Of a stretch of DNA of 64,000 bases, positions 54,495 to 64,000 are shown piece after piece. A program made the translations under genes and the position numbers. Each line of letters begins with the position of its first letter. Within the stretch, counting starts at the first letter, position 1. The stretch is from NCBI RefSeq assembly GCF_000699445.3, contig NC_067195.1, positions 54,478,465 through 54,542,464 of the forward strand. Reading direction: 5' to 3'. This DNA comes from Schistosoma haematobium. Its lineage: Eukaryota; Platyhelminthes; Trematoda; Strigeidida; Schistosomatidae. Below the pieces are notes generated by a model. It worked only from the letters and a program-made list of their open reading frames with translations. It searched no databases and was not told the DNA's origin.

Positions 54495-54560
54495 GGAATC
54501 CAGGACACGCGTTTCGTCCCATTTGGGACTCCAACAGGACGGAACTCGCGTCCTGGATTC
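54495..54560. ncRNA. Decayed hammerhead ribozyme, head-to-head palindrome
   Basis: The minus strand reads CTGTTGGAG, GTCCCAAATGGGAC, GAAAC, GCGT, GTC, CTGGATTCC. Stem II, the GAAA box and the cleavage triplet are good, but the CTGANGA box is destroyed (CTGTTGGA). The plus strand from 54537 (GGACGGAACTCGCGTCCTGG) repeats the second half of the same ribozyme in the opposite orientation. The block is therefore an imperfect palindrome, 54496-54519 against 54537-54560. Self-cleavage is not expected. Confidence 0.65.
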
Positions 54561-55312
54561 GGTATAGAATATCGTGACTTTTATTAATAGAAAGACGAAT
54601 GTAATCAATGGAAAATTAAAAGTTAGCAACTAAAACATATTCTAATGCTTTTTTTGTCAATAAAGAAAATGGAATAATAATCAAATGTAACAGACATTCA
54701 TGAGCTCATTGATTCGAATAAGTTGAGGATAACTTTGAATCTTGATGCAGCGAAAGCCACAATAAATAATTTACACCCATAAAACTAATAAAAAAATGCA
54801 AAAAGGTTTAAGATTGGCACTTTTTAAAAAAGAATTGAGTAATCTTATCATATTTGGAGTATAGGAGTAATAATAACGGTATGTACATTAATACACACAT
54901 TTTTTGAATTTTTAATCATCACAAACACTTGTTTCACGTATAGAAACTTGGTTTTGTCTCACTTTTTATTAATTTTAATGTTTTTATTTAATTGAATCGT
55001 TTGTTGAAAACAGTTTATGTTATGATTTGGTAGCAGATAAGATACTTCTATTGAAAATCATAATCTTTTACAAGTTTCACAAGTTCTTGTTCCTTTATAA
55101 ACTTGTAGTTATACTTTGAAATTTTTAAACTAGAATCAATCAAACTGTTTAATACCACATGATTTTTCAATGATTCCTCGATTAATATCAGTTTATCCCT
55201 CAAATTATCATTGAACACTCATACTTCAGTGTGTATGATCATAGACATTCCTGTTTCTCTTCACTTTTTGTGTACACTTTTTTAGTTCTGATTTATTTGG
55301 ATGTCAGTTAGA

Positions 55313-55368
<56 letters not shown>

Positions 55369-56633
55369 TTATCAACTTTCGTCTACTGGATTTGTTTATA
55401 AGTAGTAGCTATTGTATTTTAGTTATTGCATTATTATGTGATTTTCTTTCGTATTTTATTGAGTTTTAGTCTTGGAAAACTAAATGCTTTATATATTTCA
55501 CTCCTAACAGCAGTAATAGTAGTAGCGGTGCACACTATATAATAATATATGTGGGCTAATAACAAAAAAGAATTGACTACATTGATCTTGGCTTATTAGT
55601 TATAATAATAATTGTTGAATTAGAAGAGCTACTCTCATTTCTTTTCCTGTTTGGCTTGTGTGTCTACCATCTGCTACCATTTTTTGAAAACAACTTATTC
55701 ACAATGTTGTTGAATGGTGAGTCATCTCTCTAGTTAAAGGTTTTTTTAATTGGCATTTTTTCTCTCTACATTTTCTTTCTCAACTGTCCTATTCCGGTGG
55801 TGTACGTGTGTGTTTAACAATTAGTTGTATGAGCATATATATGTAGTTTACTCTGTTCCAATTTACCGTTTTTATGTTAATATTACCCATATGTAGGAAA
55901 TATAACAAAATTGTACACATAATGTCGACTACTTAGTCTACTTGGGTTGTGATATAAAGTATGAATATGTCATATGATGAATAATAGACCACAGAAGAGA
56001 GAGAGAAGTGAACGATAGAAAATCTAAAAGAAAAATGTAATACATACGTTATGATATGTGGAGTAATTTGCTTCATAATGTTTAATTATGCATTGCATGT
56101 GTATATCCTGAATTTCTTTTTCCACTTAATTTTCCTCTCATTGTTTTTGACTGTGCAAAATGCCTATTACTTTTCTTGACTTTTTTGTTTTTTAATTTGG
56201 AAGTATTGTCATTCTCAGCACTATTTTCACTATTGATAATTACATTGTGAACTATATAGATTTCAATTGTGGTAATTATTAATTCTATTTTTAAATAATT
56301 TAGTAGACTATTTATTCATCAACTCTTGTTTAGAGATTATTACTTCGTTTATTCTCGTCATTGTTCATTGTTGTTGGTATTAGTTACTTAATAATGATGA
56401 GATGTATATGCATATATTTGACTATTCATCTTGTGATTCATTTCATGGGATGGGCTTCTTCTGTTTAAATGTAAATGGATATTTCTGTGCAACGGTTTAT
56501 TTAATTCTTTTTTTACTGCTTCTCAGTGAATCATCATTCATATAATCATTTTGTTAGTTTAATACTGCTGTAAATTACTACGTATAATCATAAATATTTT
56601 CCTTATTTAATATCATTTATAGTATATTGCGGG
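54561..56633 (+). other. Non-coding stretch with one microsatellite
   Basis: AT-rich; apart from the (ATT)n run nothing was recognised. Confidence 0.45.
55313..55364. repeat. (ATT)n microsatellite
   Basis: About 17 ATT units. Confidence 0.95.
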
Positions 56634-56637
56634 GCCC

Positions 56638-57103
56638 TTTTGTCGTCATTTAGATCGGACGATATTGTCGAAAGGGCTCTCCACTTTAGTGGTCCGAGAT
56701 CTGTTATCGCCTATCCTCGTATGTAATCATGACTCAAATCGCGTTAGTCAATAACAGAATTAAATAGGTCGAATAACGAGAATGGACTTGTGAATATATA
56801 TTTTGCATATGAAGCGAATAGAATAGAGAAAAGCAAAACGACGCGCAGTGGAGATGGCGTGTAAGCCAACTCCCATTTGGCCGAACGTTAACCAATATTT
56901 ATAGGCACACAAAATAAGTTACAAACATGTGATGAGTAATGGGATAAGAAGTGTACACACACCTACGCGCTCATATAAAAACAGTCAAGATTGATAAGCG
57001 AATAAATAACAAGATCAAAATGTGACTCAAGGAGAATGAATATGATGGGCTGTCCGAAAGCTCGAATAAGGTATATGGGCTTGACATAATTACCGACACT
57101 ACA
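56638..57103. mobile_element. Solo LTR (Ty3/gypsy-type, inferred)
   Basis: A 466-bp block is bounded by TGCGGGGCCC and CGACACTACA (TG...CA; on the minus strand TGTAGTGTCG...GGGCCCCGCA). It is flanked on both sides by ATAT (56634-56637 and 57104-57107), compatible with a 4-bp target duplication. There is no internal coding sequence next to it. It is richer in CG dinucleotides than the surroundings. TATA-like TTTTTATATG exists on the minus strand. Because the flanking ATAT is low complexity, the duplication alone is weak evidence. Confidence 0.6.
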
Positions 57104-57301
57104 ATATATTTTTTGATTTAATGATTACTACATGCGTAATATTCTTACAGTTCATCTTTTACACTTAACAATATTAAAAATAGTAATGTAATTCTGTCGA
57201 GTGTCCTTTTACAAAATGAACAATTCTTCTAATGCACAAAATGATAATTCATTTGTTAACAGTAAAAATAAGTTATTAACTATTTATTTTTAAATATAAT
57301 A

Positions 57302-57316
57302 ATTATTCTAACATCT
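57302..57316. repeat. 15-bp target-site duplication of SINE, left
   Basis: ATTATTCTAACATCT, exactly repeated at 57607-57621. Confidence 0.92.
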
Positions 57317-57606
57317 TGAGATAAGATGGTGGTTGGAGGTAGTCAACAGGAAACCCTGGACCCGGGTTTCGTGCTACTTGGCACTCGTCAGCAAGGTGTA
57401 CCTGTAATCTTGAGGGAATTGGTGCTCCCTGACGGATTCGATCCCGTGACTACCTCCAACCATCATCTTATCTCAACATAGTGCACTCAGTGACGAGTCA
57501 CCAAGACTAGTGGCCACATTTCAACTTGGTCGATAGCATTCGATCTGCACTAAGAAGGACATGATACACATGACATTGATTACCACCCAGTGATCAACCT
57601 ATTGTG
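57317..57606 (-). mobile_element. Complete tRNA-like SINE carrying a hammerhead ribozyme (SmAlpha-like)
   Basis: 290 bp between perfect 15-bp direct repeats. The minus strand carries CACGGGATCGAATCCGTCAG, a B-box-like pol III core, then the hammerhead about 55 bases later. It ends in CAACCACCATCTTATCTCAA. The plus-strand ends contain near-inverted tracts (GAGATAAGATGGTGGTTGGAGGTAGTC... and GACTACCTCCAACCATCATC...TTATCTCA), so the whole unit can fold back on itself. Such ribozyme SINEs are known from schistosomes as SmAlpha; this assignment rests on architecture. Confidence 0.85.
57353..57397 (-). ncRNA. Hammerhead ribozyme, intact core
   Basis: Minus strand: ACCTTG, CTGACGA, stem II GTGC-CAAGTA-GCAC, GAAA, mini stem III AC-CCGG-GT, C at the cleavage position, then CAGGGT. 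Stem I pairs ACCTTG with CAGGGT (six pairs, one G-U). All core positions match the hammerhead consensus. The tiny stem III is the arrangement seen in SmAlpha-type ribozymes. Self-cleavage would cut on the 3' side of the GTC. Confidence 0.9.
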
Positions 57607-57621
57607 ATTATTCTAACATCT
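57607..57621. repeat. 15-bp target-site duplication of SINE, right
   Basis: ATTATTCTAACATCT. Confidence 0.92.
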
Positions 57622-57960
57622 GTTCAACTTATTTGTGTACCATTTTTTCCATGTACAACTAAAACGTGGAGTATTTAAATGAATTTACTAATATTTCAAT
57701 ATGTTTTATAATTATAGTATTATGATTCTGACTGATAATTCTGAACCATTAAGTATCAACTTGAACTGATGGACATATGTACTAGGTTCTAGATTGTGAC
57801 TAACTAACTGACAGGTATCAAAATCCAACTCTAAACCATCTATTTTTTATCAATAATTTCATGCATAGTCTTTCTCTATGTTTATATAGACTGTACTGGA
57901 TCAACTAATATATTGTTTGCGGTTACTGAATTGTTTTGTTATGTATCATCTTGTTAAAAT

Positions 57961-58260
57961 ATTTTGGTGGTGTTTTGTTCTCTGAGCTGGATGGTTTGGT
58001 CGTAGAGCTTTCATCGTTCTTCTGAACGACATCATCAGCACAAACTTCAGATAGAAGTGAAGTGTTCGAATTTCTCCATATGTGTTTCACAGCTTGTTCT
58101 GTGCACCTCGATGTTGATTGGTTCTTGTTGACCTTAAATTTATCATTGTTTACTTCTTTGTTTTGGTTGTGTCTCCCATTGGTTTGATTTTTGTTTCTAT
58201 ATTTATGCATGATTTTCCTGATTGGTTGATAAATTGGATTGATTTCAATATGTTTGTTGA
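57961..58260 (-). repeat. Repeat family D, left arm of a 300-bp inverted repeat
   Basis: Exact reverse-complement partner of 58358-58657 with about three differences in 300. Its open frame (minus) begins MHKYRNKNQTNGRHNQNKEV and includes SEVCADDVVQKNDESSTTKP. It has no recognised domain. I suspect a Penelope-like terminal unit but cannot show it. Confidence 0.9.
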
Positions 58261-58357
58261 TTGCTGATTGACCTGAGTGCCAAGCTTCTAAAAATTCTCT
58301 GGTGTTTTTGGAGTTTCCTCTGTCTAAGATTTCTACATTTTCCCAATCGAATGAATG

Positions 58358-58657
58358 TCAACAAACATATTGAAATCAATCCAATTTATCAACCAATCAG
58401 GAAAATCATGCATAAATATAGGAACAAAAATCAAACCAATGGGAGACACAACCAAAACAAAGAAGTAAACAATGATAAATTTAAGGTTAACAAGAACCAA
58501 TCAACATCGAGGTGCACAGAACAAGCTGTGAAACACATATGGAGAAATTCGAACACTTCACTTCTATCTGAAGTTTGTGCTGATGATGTCGTTCAGAAGA
58601 ACGATGAAAGCTCCACGACCAAACCATCCAGCTCAGAGAACAAAACACCACCAAAAT
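58358..58657 (+). repeat. Repeat family D, right arm of a 300-bp inverted repeat
   Basis: Separated from the left arm by 97 bp. Equal arm length without indels and about 99% identity indicate a recent origin or gene-conversion upkeep. The unit continues to CCACCTGAGCTACAAATCTT beyond the arm, as also seen in the copy at 6.1 kb (TCCTCCTGAGCTAAATATCT). Confidence 0.9.
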
Positions 58658-59256
58658 CATCCACCTGAGCTACAAATCTTCTCCACCATGTTAAAATATT
58701 TGTTAGCGAATGAAATAAGATATGTTCAACATGTAAATAATATTTAGTTGATCTAATAAGGTTTTCTTCACTTTATGATGGGATATTTTTACAACCTATC
58801 GAAGTTTTGTTGGTATAAGGAACTGTATATATTACTGAATCCCCAAATTTAAGCGCTCTTATCAAGTTTTGAAGGTTATGTAATCAATCCCTGGTTGAGT
58901 CGTTGATGCCCATTACTGAGCAGTTTCATAATAGAACGAAACTACACTAGTGTTTCCTCGTTCATCTCGGTGGTCTAACTAAAGCTAATCAGTACTTTAA
59001 AGTTATAGAAGATTGTTTCAAAATATTGTACAGTTTTCCGTGAATCAAATTTGTGCTTGATGATTTTGTGATTGTTTATGCTATTTTTTTAATCCTTAAT
59101 TATACTTCACTCTCTCTTGAATGATACTTTGTATTGTAATAAAAACAATATCGTTAAATATCCAAGCAATTTTACCATGTGTCTGCTAGGTTTATGTTAG
59201 TTGAAGTTGCTTTGAAATAAACAAATCCTTAGTTAAGATATATTGAGGATATCTGT
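58658..59256 (+). other. Non-coding stretch, no recognised feature
   Basis: AT-rich sequence between repeat D and the SR2-like copy. Confidence 0.5.
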
Positions 59257-59267
59257 CTAACAGTTTT
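59257..59267. repeat. 11-bp target-site duplication of SR2-like copy, left
   Basis: CTAACAGTTTT, repeated at 61821-61831. Confidence 0.9.
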
Positions 59268-61820
59268 CCAATCGTTTCTGCTACCTTAACGTAGTGGTCG
59301 GGCTTGCCTATCGTAATGAACTAATCGAGCTATACTGGCTGGAACAATCGTTCGTCAAGGTCCTATCATGCCAGACAGGTCGGTTGAAGAGCGGCAAATC
59401 CAAAGGCAGCAAACCCAAGGTCCGAGGGCAAAGTCGTACTGCTGACTATACAGAGGTGTGATGGAAGTAAGGTGTTTCCTTCAGACAACCTGCATAACAG
59501 CGGTGCTACCTTCCCACAAATGAAGGGTGGGGTTAGGGAAGGTCGACCCTAAAAATGCACACTTCGCCTTATCCCACGCGCACCGTCTCCAGCAGTACGG
59601 TCCCAACAAATACGGAGCTGACACGAAAACTACTCACAAGAAGGTCGTGTGTGACCGACCCCAAGCAGTTGTTCGTTGGGCACTGCGGTCATGCTCTCAG
59701 GTCACTAAGCCCAACTCTAACCTGATTTCCTTTTCAGGTACCTCCAGAACAACCCTTCCACGGTGTGGGCAACCGGGAAGTGATAACCGCCCTCATACCT
59801 CTTACAACACTCATGACCACTGTATTAATAATCTATCTCCCTTTTCAATTCTTGTTATTTCTCCTACCTCGATTTTCAACCCTAAACTTCCTCTTTTGAC
59901 TTCCTCCTCATATGTCACCATGGCCAACGATTCTAGTGTAGGAAATACTGTCCCAGGTCTACTGAAACCTCGGTCCAAACTACACATTGAAGCGTTGAAC
60001 TTACGTACCCTATGTCGAATCGGCCAGCAGGCCTTTTTGGCTAAAATCCTAGAATCTCATACGATTGATGTACATTGTGTCTCCGAAACACACATACAAG
60101 GTAGTAGCACTAAGTATGACATAAGAGCAAGCACTTTCAGAACCCACATTAAAGTTGAACTCAGCGACGAGTAAGTCAAAAGTAGATTCCAAGAACAACT
60201 GACGTCATACTTAGGAAGTTCTGCAAACGAGGCTAACCCAGAAAGACATATAAACAACAGCGACTCATCCCATCAGGCTCTGAACACAATGCAAAACAAA
60301 TCAGATCCAGGTTAACTAAAAGTCTAAGGAACGACCGTGAGCAGTGGTGGGCAACAAAAGCAAAAGATATAGGAGAGGCAGCGGCTGTAGGCAACACCGG
60401 ACAGTTTATCAGACTAATAAAAGAAACTGGATTTAAGAAGTCAAGTGTCAGTGAGACGATCTCGGAAAAATACGATACTTATCTGCTCTCAGCTCGTGTT
60501 TAGAACGATGTGTGGAACACTTTAAGGAGCAGTTCAGCTGGCCTTAAGCTACCCTGCAACTACCCACTATGTCCAGACATTCTGAATGGAACATTGAAGT
60601 AGCTACCCTTACTGTCATTGAAGTTCAAAAGGCTATAGCTAATTTGAAACGAAGAAGAGCAGCTGGTCCAGATGGGTCGGCTTCAGTTGTCTTTAAGTAT
60701 GGTGGTCCAGTTTTGGCGATTAAGTTGACTAATATTTTAGCTAATATCTGGTAACTGGACTTAATCCCATCTGACTGGTCGCAGTCACTGATTGTCGCAA
60801 TATATCAGGAGTCAAAATCTTCCTGTGATAACCATAGAGGCATTAGTTTATCTAATATATCGTCTGAAATACTAGCCTCAATAATTATCGGGCGCCTAAC
60901 AAAGACTCGTGAACTGCAAACACGAGAGAACCAGGCTGGCTTCAGACCTGGTCATGACTGCATCGACCACATATCCACTATCCGTGAGGTTCCAGAATCC
61001 AGATATTCTTGTTGACGTCCGACAATGGTGGTCTTTCTTGACGGGTTTAGCTTTTGTCACTTTATGTCACCTATGACGAAATCGAGATATCCATCTATCA
61101 ATTAAGGGATGAGTATGCTGCACATCAGTTCGCTCTGTTCTAATTTACGGCTGCGAAACGTGGCCATTAAGGGTGGAGGATGCTCGCAAGTTACTAGTAT
61201 TTTGTCACTGATGTCTGAGAAATATCGCTCACATTTGCTGGGATCACCGAGTAAGTAATGGTGAGGTGAGACTCTGAGTATCAGGGAATGATAGTAAATC
61301 GGTTGATGAGGTTTTAAATCTTCACTGACTGAGATGGTTGGGCCACGTGTTACGTGTAACTAAACACCGATTACCACGACGCGCAATGCTGACTAGTGTT
61401 GGAGATGGATGGAAGAAAGTTAGGTACGACAAAACCCTAACGTGACATCATTCCACTAGGTCTCTAACTTCTAGTCTGAGCCATGCTGGTAAATGCAGAC
61501 TTCACTGTTAAGGTTCACGTAATCGTCGTAATTGTTGGTTGGAGACTGTTTGTGACATTGCTCAGAACCGATGAGAATGGTGTAGGTGTATACACTCTTT
61601 GTCTTCCCTTAAACCGTGAGAACAAAATTACTTTGTACCTTTCTTTCTACGACCTAATTCTTTCTCCTTGCATCACATCCTTATATTCAATCTTTTTTCA
61701 TATATTTTACTACCATTGAAATAAGTGGTTCTATGACTTTGTTGATGTTGTTGTGCTAATGATGTGTGACATCTTGGACCGATGCATTTATGTGCCTGGT
61801 CCTACGTTGTAGCTGACTGA
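59268..61820 (+). mobile_element. SR2-like retrotransposon with internal deletions
   Basis: 2,553 bp with both true ends (start CCAATCGTTTCTGCTACCTT, end GTTGTAGCTGACTGA) and an 11-bp target duplication. The leader and N-terminal frame (59527-60174) keep KLHIEALNLRTLCRIGQQAF and HCVSETHIQGS, then jump to the post-endonuclease region, so most of the endonuclease is missing. The RT finger region (KRRRAAGPDGSASVVFKYGG, QTRENQAGFRPGHDC-like) is followed at about 61040 by a second jump straight to the C-terminal region, so motifs A-C are lost. It cannot encode transposition functions. Confidence 0.88.
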
Positions 61821-61831
61821 CTAACAGTTTT
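61821..61831. repeat. 11-bp target-site duplication of SR2-like copy, right
   Basis: CTAACAGTTTT. Confidence 0.9.
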
Positions 61832-62240
61832 ACATTTCATCCCCCTAAAAGACCTACATTACTTTCTGATTCAAGTTATGAGTGTGTTATTCCCGAAGAG
61901 ATTCGAACTACCACAACACATGGCTTAAGTTTTTATTGGTTCTTTGGTTAATGTCGGTCTATCATAGAAAAATTTTCAATATCCTGTGTTTATATATATC
62001 ATTTTGTCTTCTCAGTATTATATGTAATAGAACTGAATATGTTGGCTTCTCAACCATTTACTTAAATCATTTACCTGTTTTACAGTTTACTTTCATTAAC
62101 TTAACCTCTCTCTTTAAATTACTCGGCTAAAGCAATCATAAATTTCAGAGAAAACTGTTTATAAAAGGCATAACACCTCATTTTTACCCTCTGTTCTATT
62201 TTTTTAATGTTCAAATTATCAACAGAAAATTCAATATTTG

Positions 62241-62244
<4 letters not shown>

Positions 62245-62293
<49 letters not shown>
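62245..62293. repeat. (TA)n microsatellite
   Basis: About 24 TA units. Confidence 0.95.
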
Positions 62294-62294
<1 letters not shown>

Positions 62295-62704
62295 CGAAAA
62301 CAGAATTATCTAATGTTCTAAAGGACAGCGAAAATTACTTAATGACAGCAAATTATTTTGTTTATTAATCTGTTGCATAGACGACTTACTGATCTCGAAC
62401 GATAATCAGTTAGAAAAGGAAAACATCTTTTTTATCCTATTAATTTCAATTTGTTATATTTTTTAAACTGTGTAAAGTCACATTCATAAATACAAGACTA
62501 AATAAAATTCAACGGTTACTTTCTAATTTTATACTCGCTCATACTAACATGTTTTATGATAAAATCTATCAACGTGAAGGAAAATATTTCTTTTGTTGAT
62601 ATTAAGGACTGAATTTTTTATCAATCTTAAGTGAACTATATTCATCCCTATATGGATTGCCTTGATAAGTCCATTACGACACAAAATCTTTCGAATATAT
62701 GGGT

Positions 62705-62775
62705 TGTGTCTAGGAGTGGGATCCAGGGGTCACCTTTCGTTTTAATTAGGACTTGCTCATTTAGATGAACCTGCG
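62705..62775 (-). ncRNA. Strongly decayed hammerhead ribozyme relic
   Basis: Minus strand reads CATCTAAATGAGCAAGTCCT, AATTAAAACGAAAGGTGACC and CCTGGATCCCACTCCTAGAC. The ACGAAA box, the CTGGAT stem I strand and the flanking CTAGACACAA (also next to the ribozyme relic at 54.5 kb) identify the family. The CTGANGA box and stem II are lost. Confidence 0.5.
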
Positions 62776-62926
62776 TACTAGTGCTGATATCCACCGTGGA
62801 ACCTTAACTTAGCATCTTTCGCTGCAAACCCACAATATGTTTTCCATTGGACTGTTGAATCTAAAAACCCAATTACTTGTTCAATGAATATGATGTTAAT
62901 CAAAAATGGGATAACCCTTCCTAATG

Positions 62927-62931
<5 letters not shown>

Positions 62932-62967
<36 letters not shown>
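62932..62967. repeat. (TA)n microsatellite
   Basis: About 18 TA units. Confidence 0.95.
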
Positions 62968-62968
<1 letters not shown>

Positions 62969-64000
62969 TCAATCGATTTACATATTTCAATCGACCTAAT
63001 TAACTATCGACAAGTATATTTTTTATCATGTTGATGGGAGGGTGGAATGATAGAACTTATCTGTTTATACCCTTTTTATTATTAGTTTACTATTTCTATA
63101 TGATCATATGCGCTTGTGTGTTGGTTGGGCAACCATTCACTTGTTCTATTTTCGAGAAAAAATGTGATGAATTTGTTTAGAAAATGTAGTTTATTTCACA
63201 TGTAAAGTGAGCGAGTTGTTTTGAACAAAAAATCCACTGACCTTTTAGAGTTGAATTTTTCTTTTCTTTTATGTGTTAAACTCATCCCTTTTATTTGTTT
63301 TCATTCTCACTAACTACCGTTCTGATCGCGTCCATTCCCCTCGAATTCGATTACCCTTTAGCCATTGTTTTTTATTTATTTAATATGAGTGATTGTTCTA
63401 GTTTATTTTTTATTTCATTTCAATCGTTTCTCATCTCTTTTAACTCTTGCTTTTTTCCACCGAATAAGCAAATACAAAGTAAAGGCAATATAAACAATTT
63501 CAGTAACTATGGTTTCAAAAGTATCAATTAAATGTGCTACGTTTTTTTGTTTTAGTTTAACTACTTACAAGTAGTTGTAATTGTTTATGAGTCAAAGTGA
63601 ATGACTTTCTCATTTAGATTTTGCTGTGATATTTCTACTTTTTTATTCCGAATATGATTGTTGTTGTTCATTCTCAGAAATCTTGCATCTTATCTTTTGT
63701 TCCATTCTACATGTACACAGGCTAACTGATCAAAATTATTTGAGCTGTGTTTCTGTCTTCCTGAAACATTCATAAATAATAATGTATATATATATCAACT
63801 TATGAAATGTTTGACTTTTGATTTGTGGACTGGATCCAGAGGTTTAGTCTTCTAACTTGGGATTTACACATTTCATTTTGCTTTTTCTCTTTTACAGACA
63901 CTATTATGTTAACTCTTTTACATTTCCCTTTTAACCGATGATATGCTTATCCCAGATCTCATATTGTTTACGACTGAACATATTCGTCGAGATTTCTATT

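Larger units (their letters stand above)
61832..64000 (+). other. Non-coding stretch to the window end
   Basis: AT-rich. It contains two (TA)n runs and a decayed ribozyme SINE at 62.7 kb. Short open frames have no recognised domains. Confidence 0.45.

Noticed and set aside
58261..58668. 135-codon plus-strand frame in repeat D, considered as a protein gene
   Set aside because: It spans the spacer and one arm of an inverted repeat, the opposite arm codes the same residues on the minus strand, and no domain is recognisable.

Overview
The window is AT-rich eukaryotic DNA with long repeat-filled introns, very short 5' introns, SR2-like/RTE non-LTR elements, a BEL/Pao element, a Penelope-like GIY-YIG fragment and tRNA-like SINEs carrying hammerhead ribozymes. 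Together these point to a parasitic flatworm, most likely a blood fluke of the genus Schistosoma. The species cannot be fixed from the sequence alone. About 2% of the window is host protein-coding exon; most of the rest is transposable-element sequence of many ages or unrecognised AT-rich DNA.

Two host genes are visible, both on the plus strand. (1) The last five exons of a class I alpha-1,2-mannosidase (GH47 N-glycan trimming enzyme) lie at 5493-23527. The upstream exons are outside the window. Its introns hold a full-length but stop-ridden SR2-like element (7917-11844) with a 13-bp target duplication, a 5'-truncated RTE (13440-14831), ribozyme-bearing SINE remains (15.0-15.3 kb), an old RTE relic (about 15.9-16.8 kb), a Penelope-like endonuclease ORF just after a splice donor (19.4-19.9 kb) and an SR2-like 3' fragment (22.05-22.9 kb). 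(2) A PIH1D1-like gene (R2TP/HSP90 co-chaperone subunit) starts at about 45842, with seven exons to 49293. Its first three introns are only 36, 35 and 33 bp. The end of its CS-like domain was not found in the window.

Between the genes, 23.5-45.8 kb is a repeat graveyard. It has a Ty3/gypsy gag relic with two zinc knuckles (25.1-25.9 kb) and a three-level nest at 33.1-44.1 kb: a very decayed CR1/jockey-type element is split by an RTE (34357-42901), which is split by a BEL/Pao LTR retrotransposon (36370-42557). The BEL/Pao copy has two 470-bp LTRs that look identical, a 5-bp target duplication GTATC, and complete Gag, protease, RT, RNase H and integrase motifs broken by a single frameshift. It is clearly recent.

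Downstream of the PIH1D1 exons (49.3-64 kb, intron or intergenic) are a Penelope-like relic, a 346-bp internally deleted RTE (52621-52966), hammerhead ribozyme relics (54.5 and 62.7 kb), a solo LTR (56638-57103), a complete 290-bp SINE with a well-formed hammerhead ribozyme (57317-57606), a 300-bp inverted repeat about 99% identical between arms (57961-58657), and an internally deleted SR2-like element with an 11-bp target duplication (59268-61820).

The strongest leads are the hammerhead ribozyme set in several states of decay, the nested insertion series with its dateable order, the young palindrome, and the micro-introns of the PIH1D1-like gene, one of which is frame-neutral and open. No wholly unknown coding system was seen.
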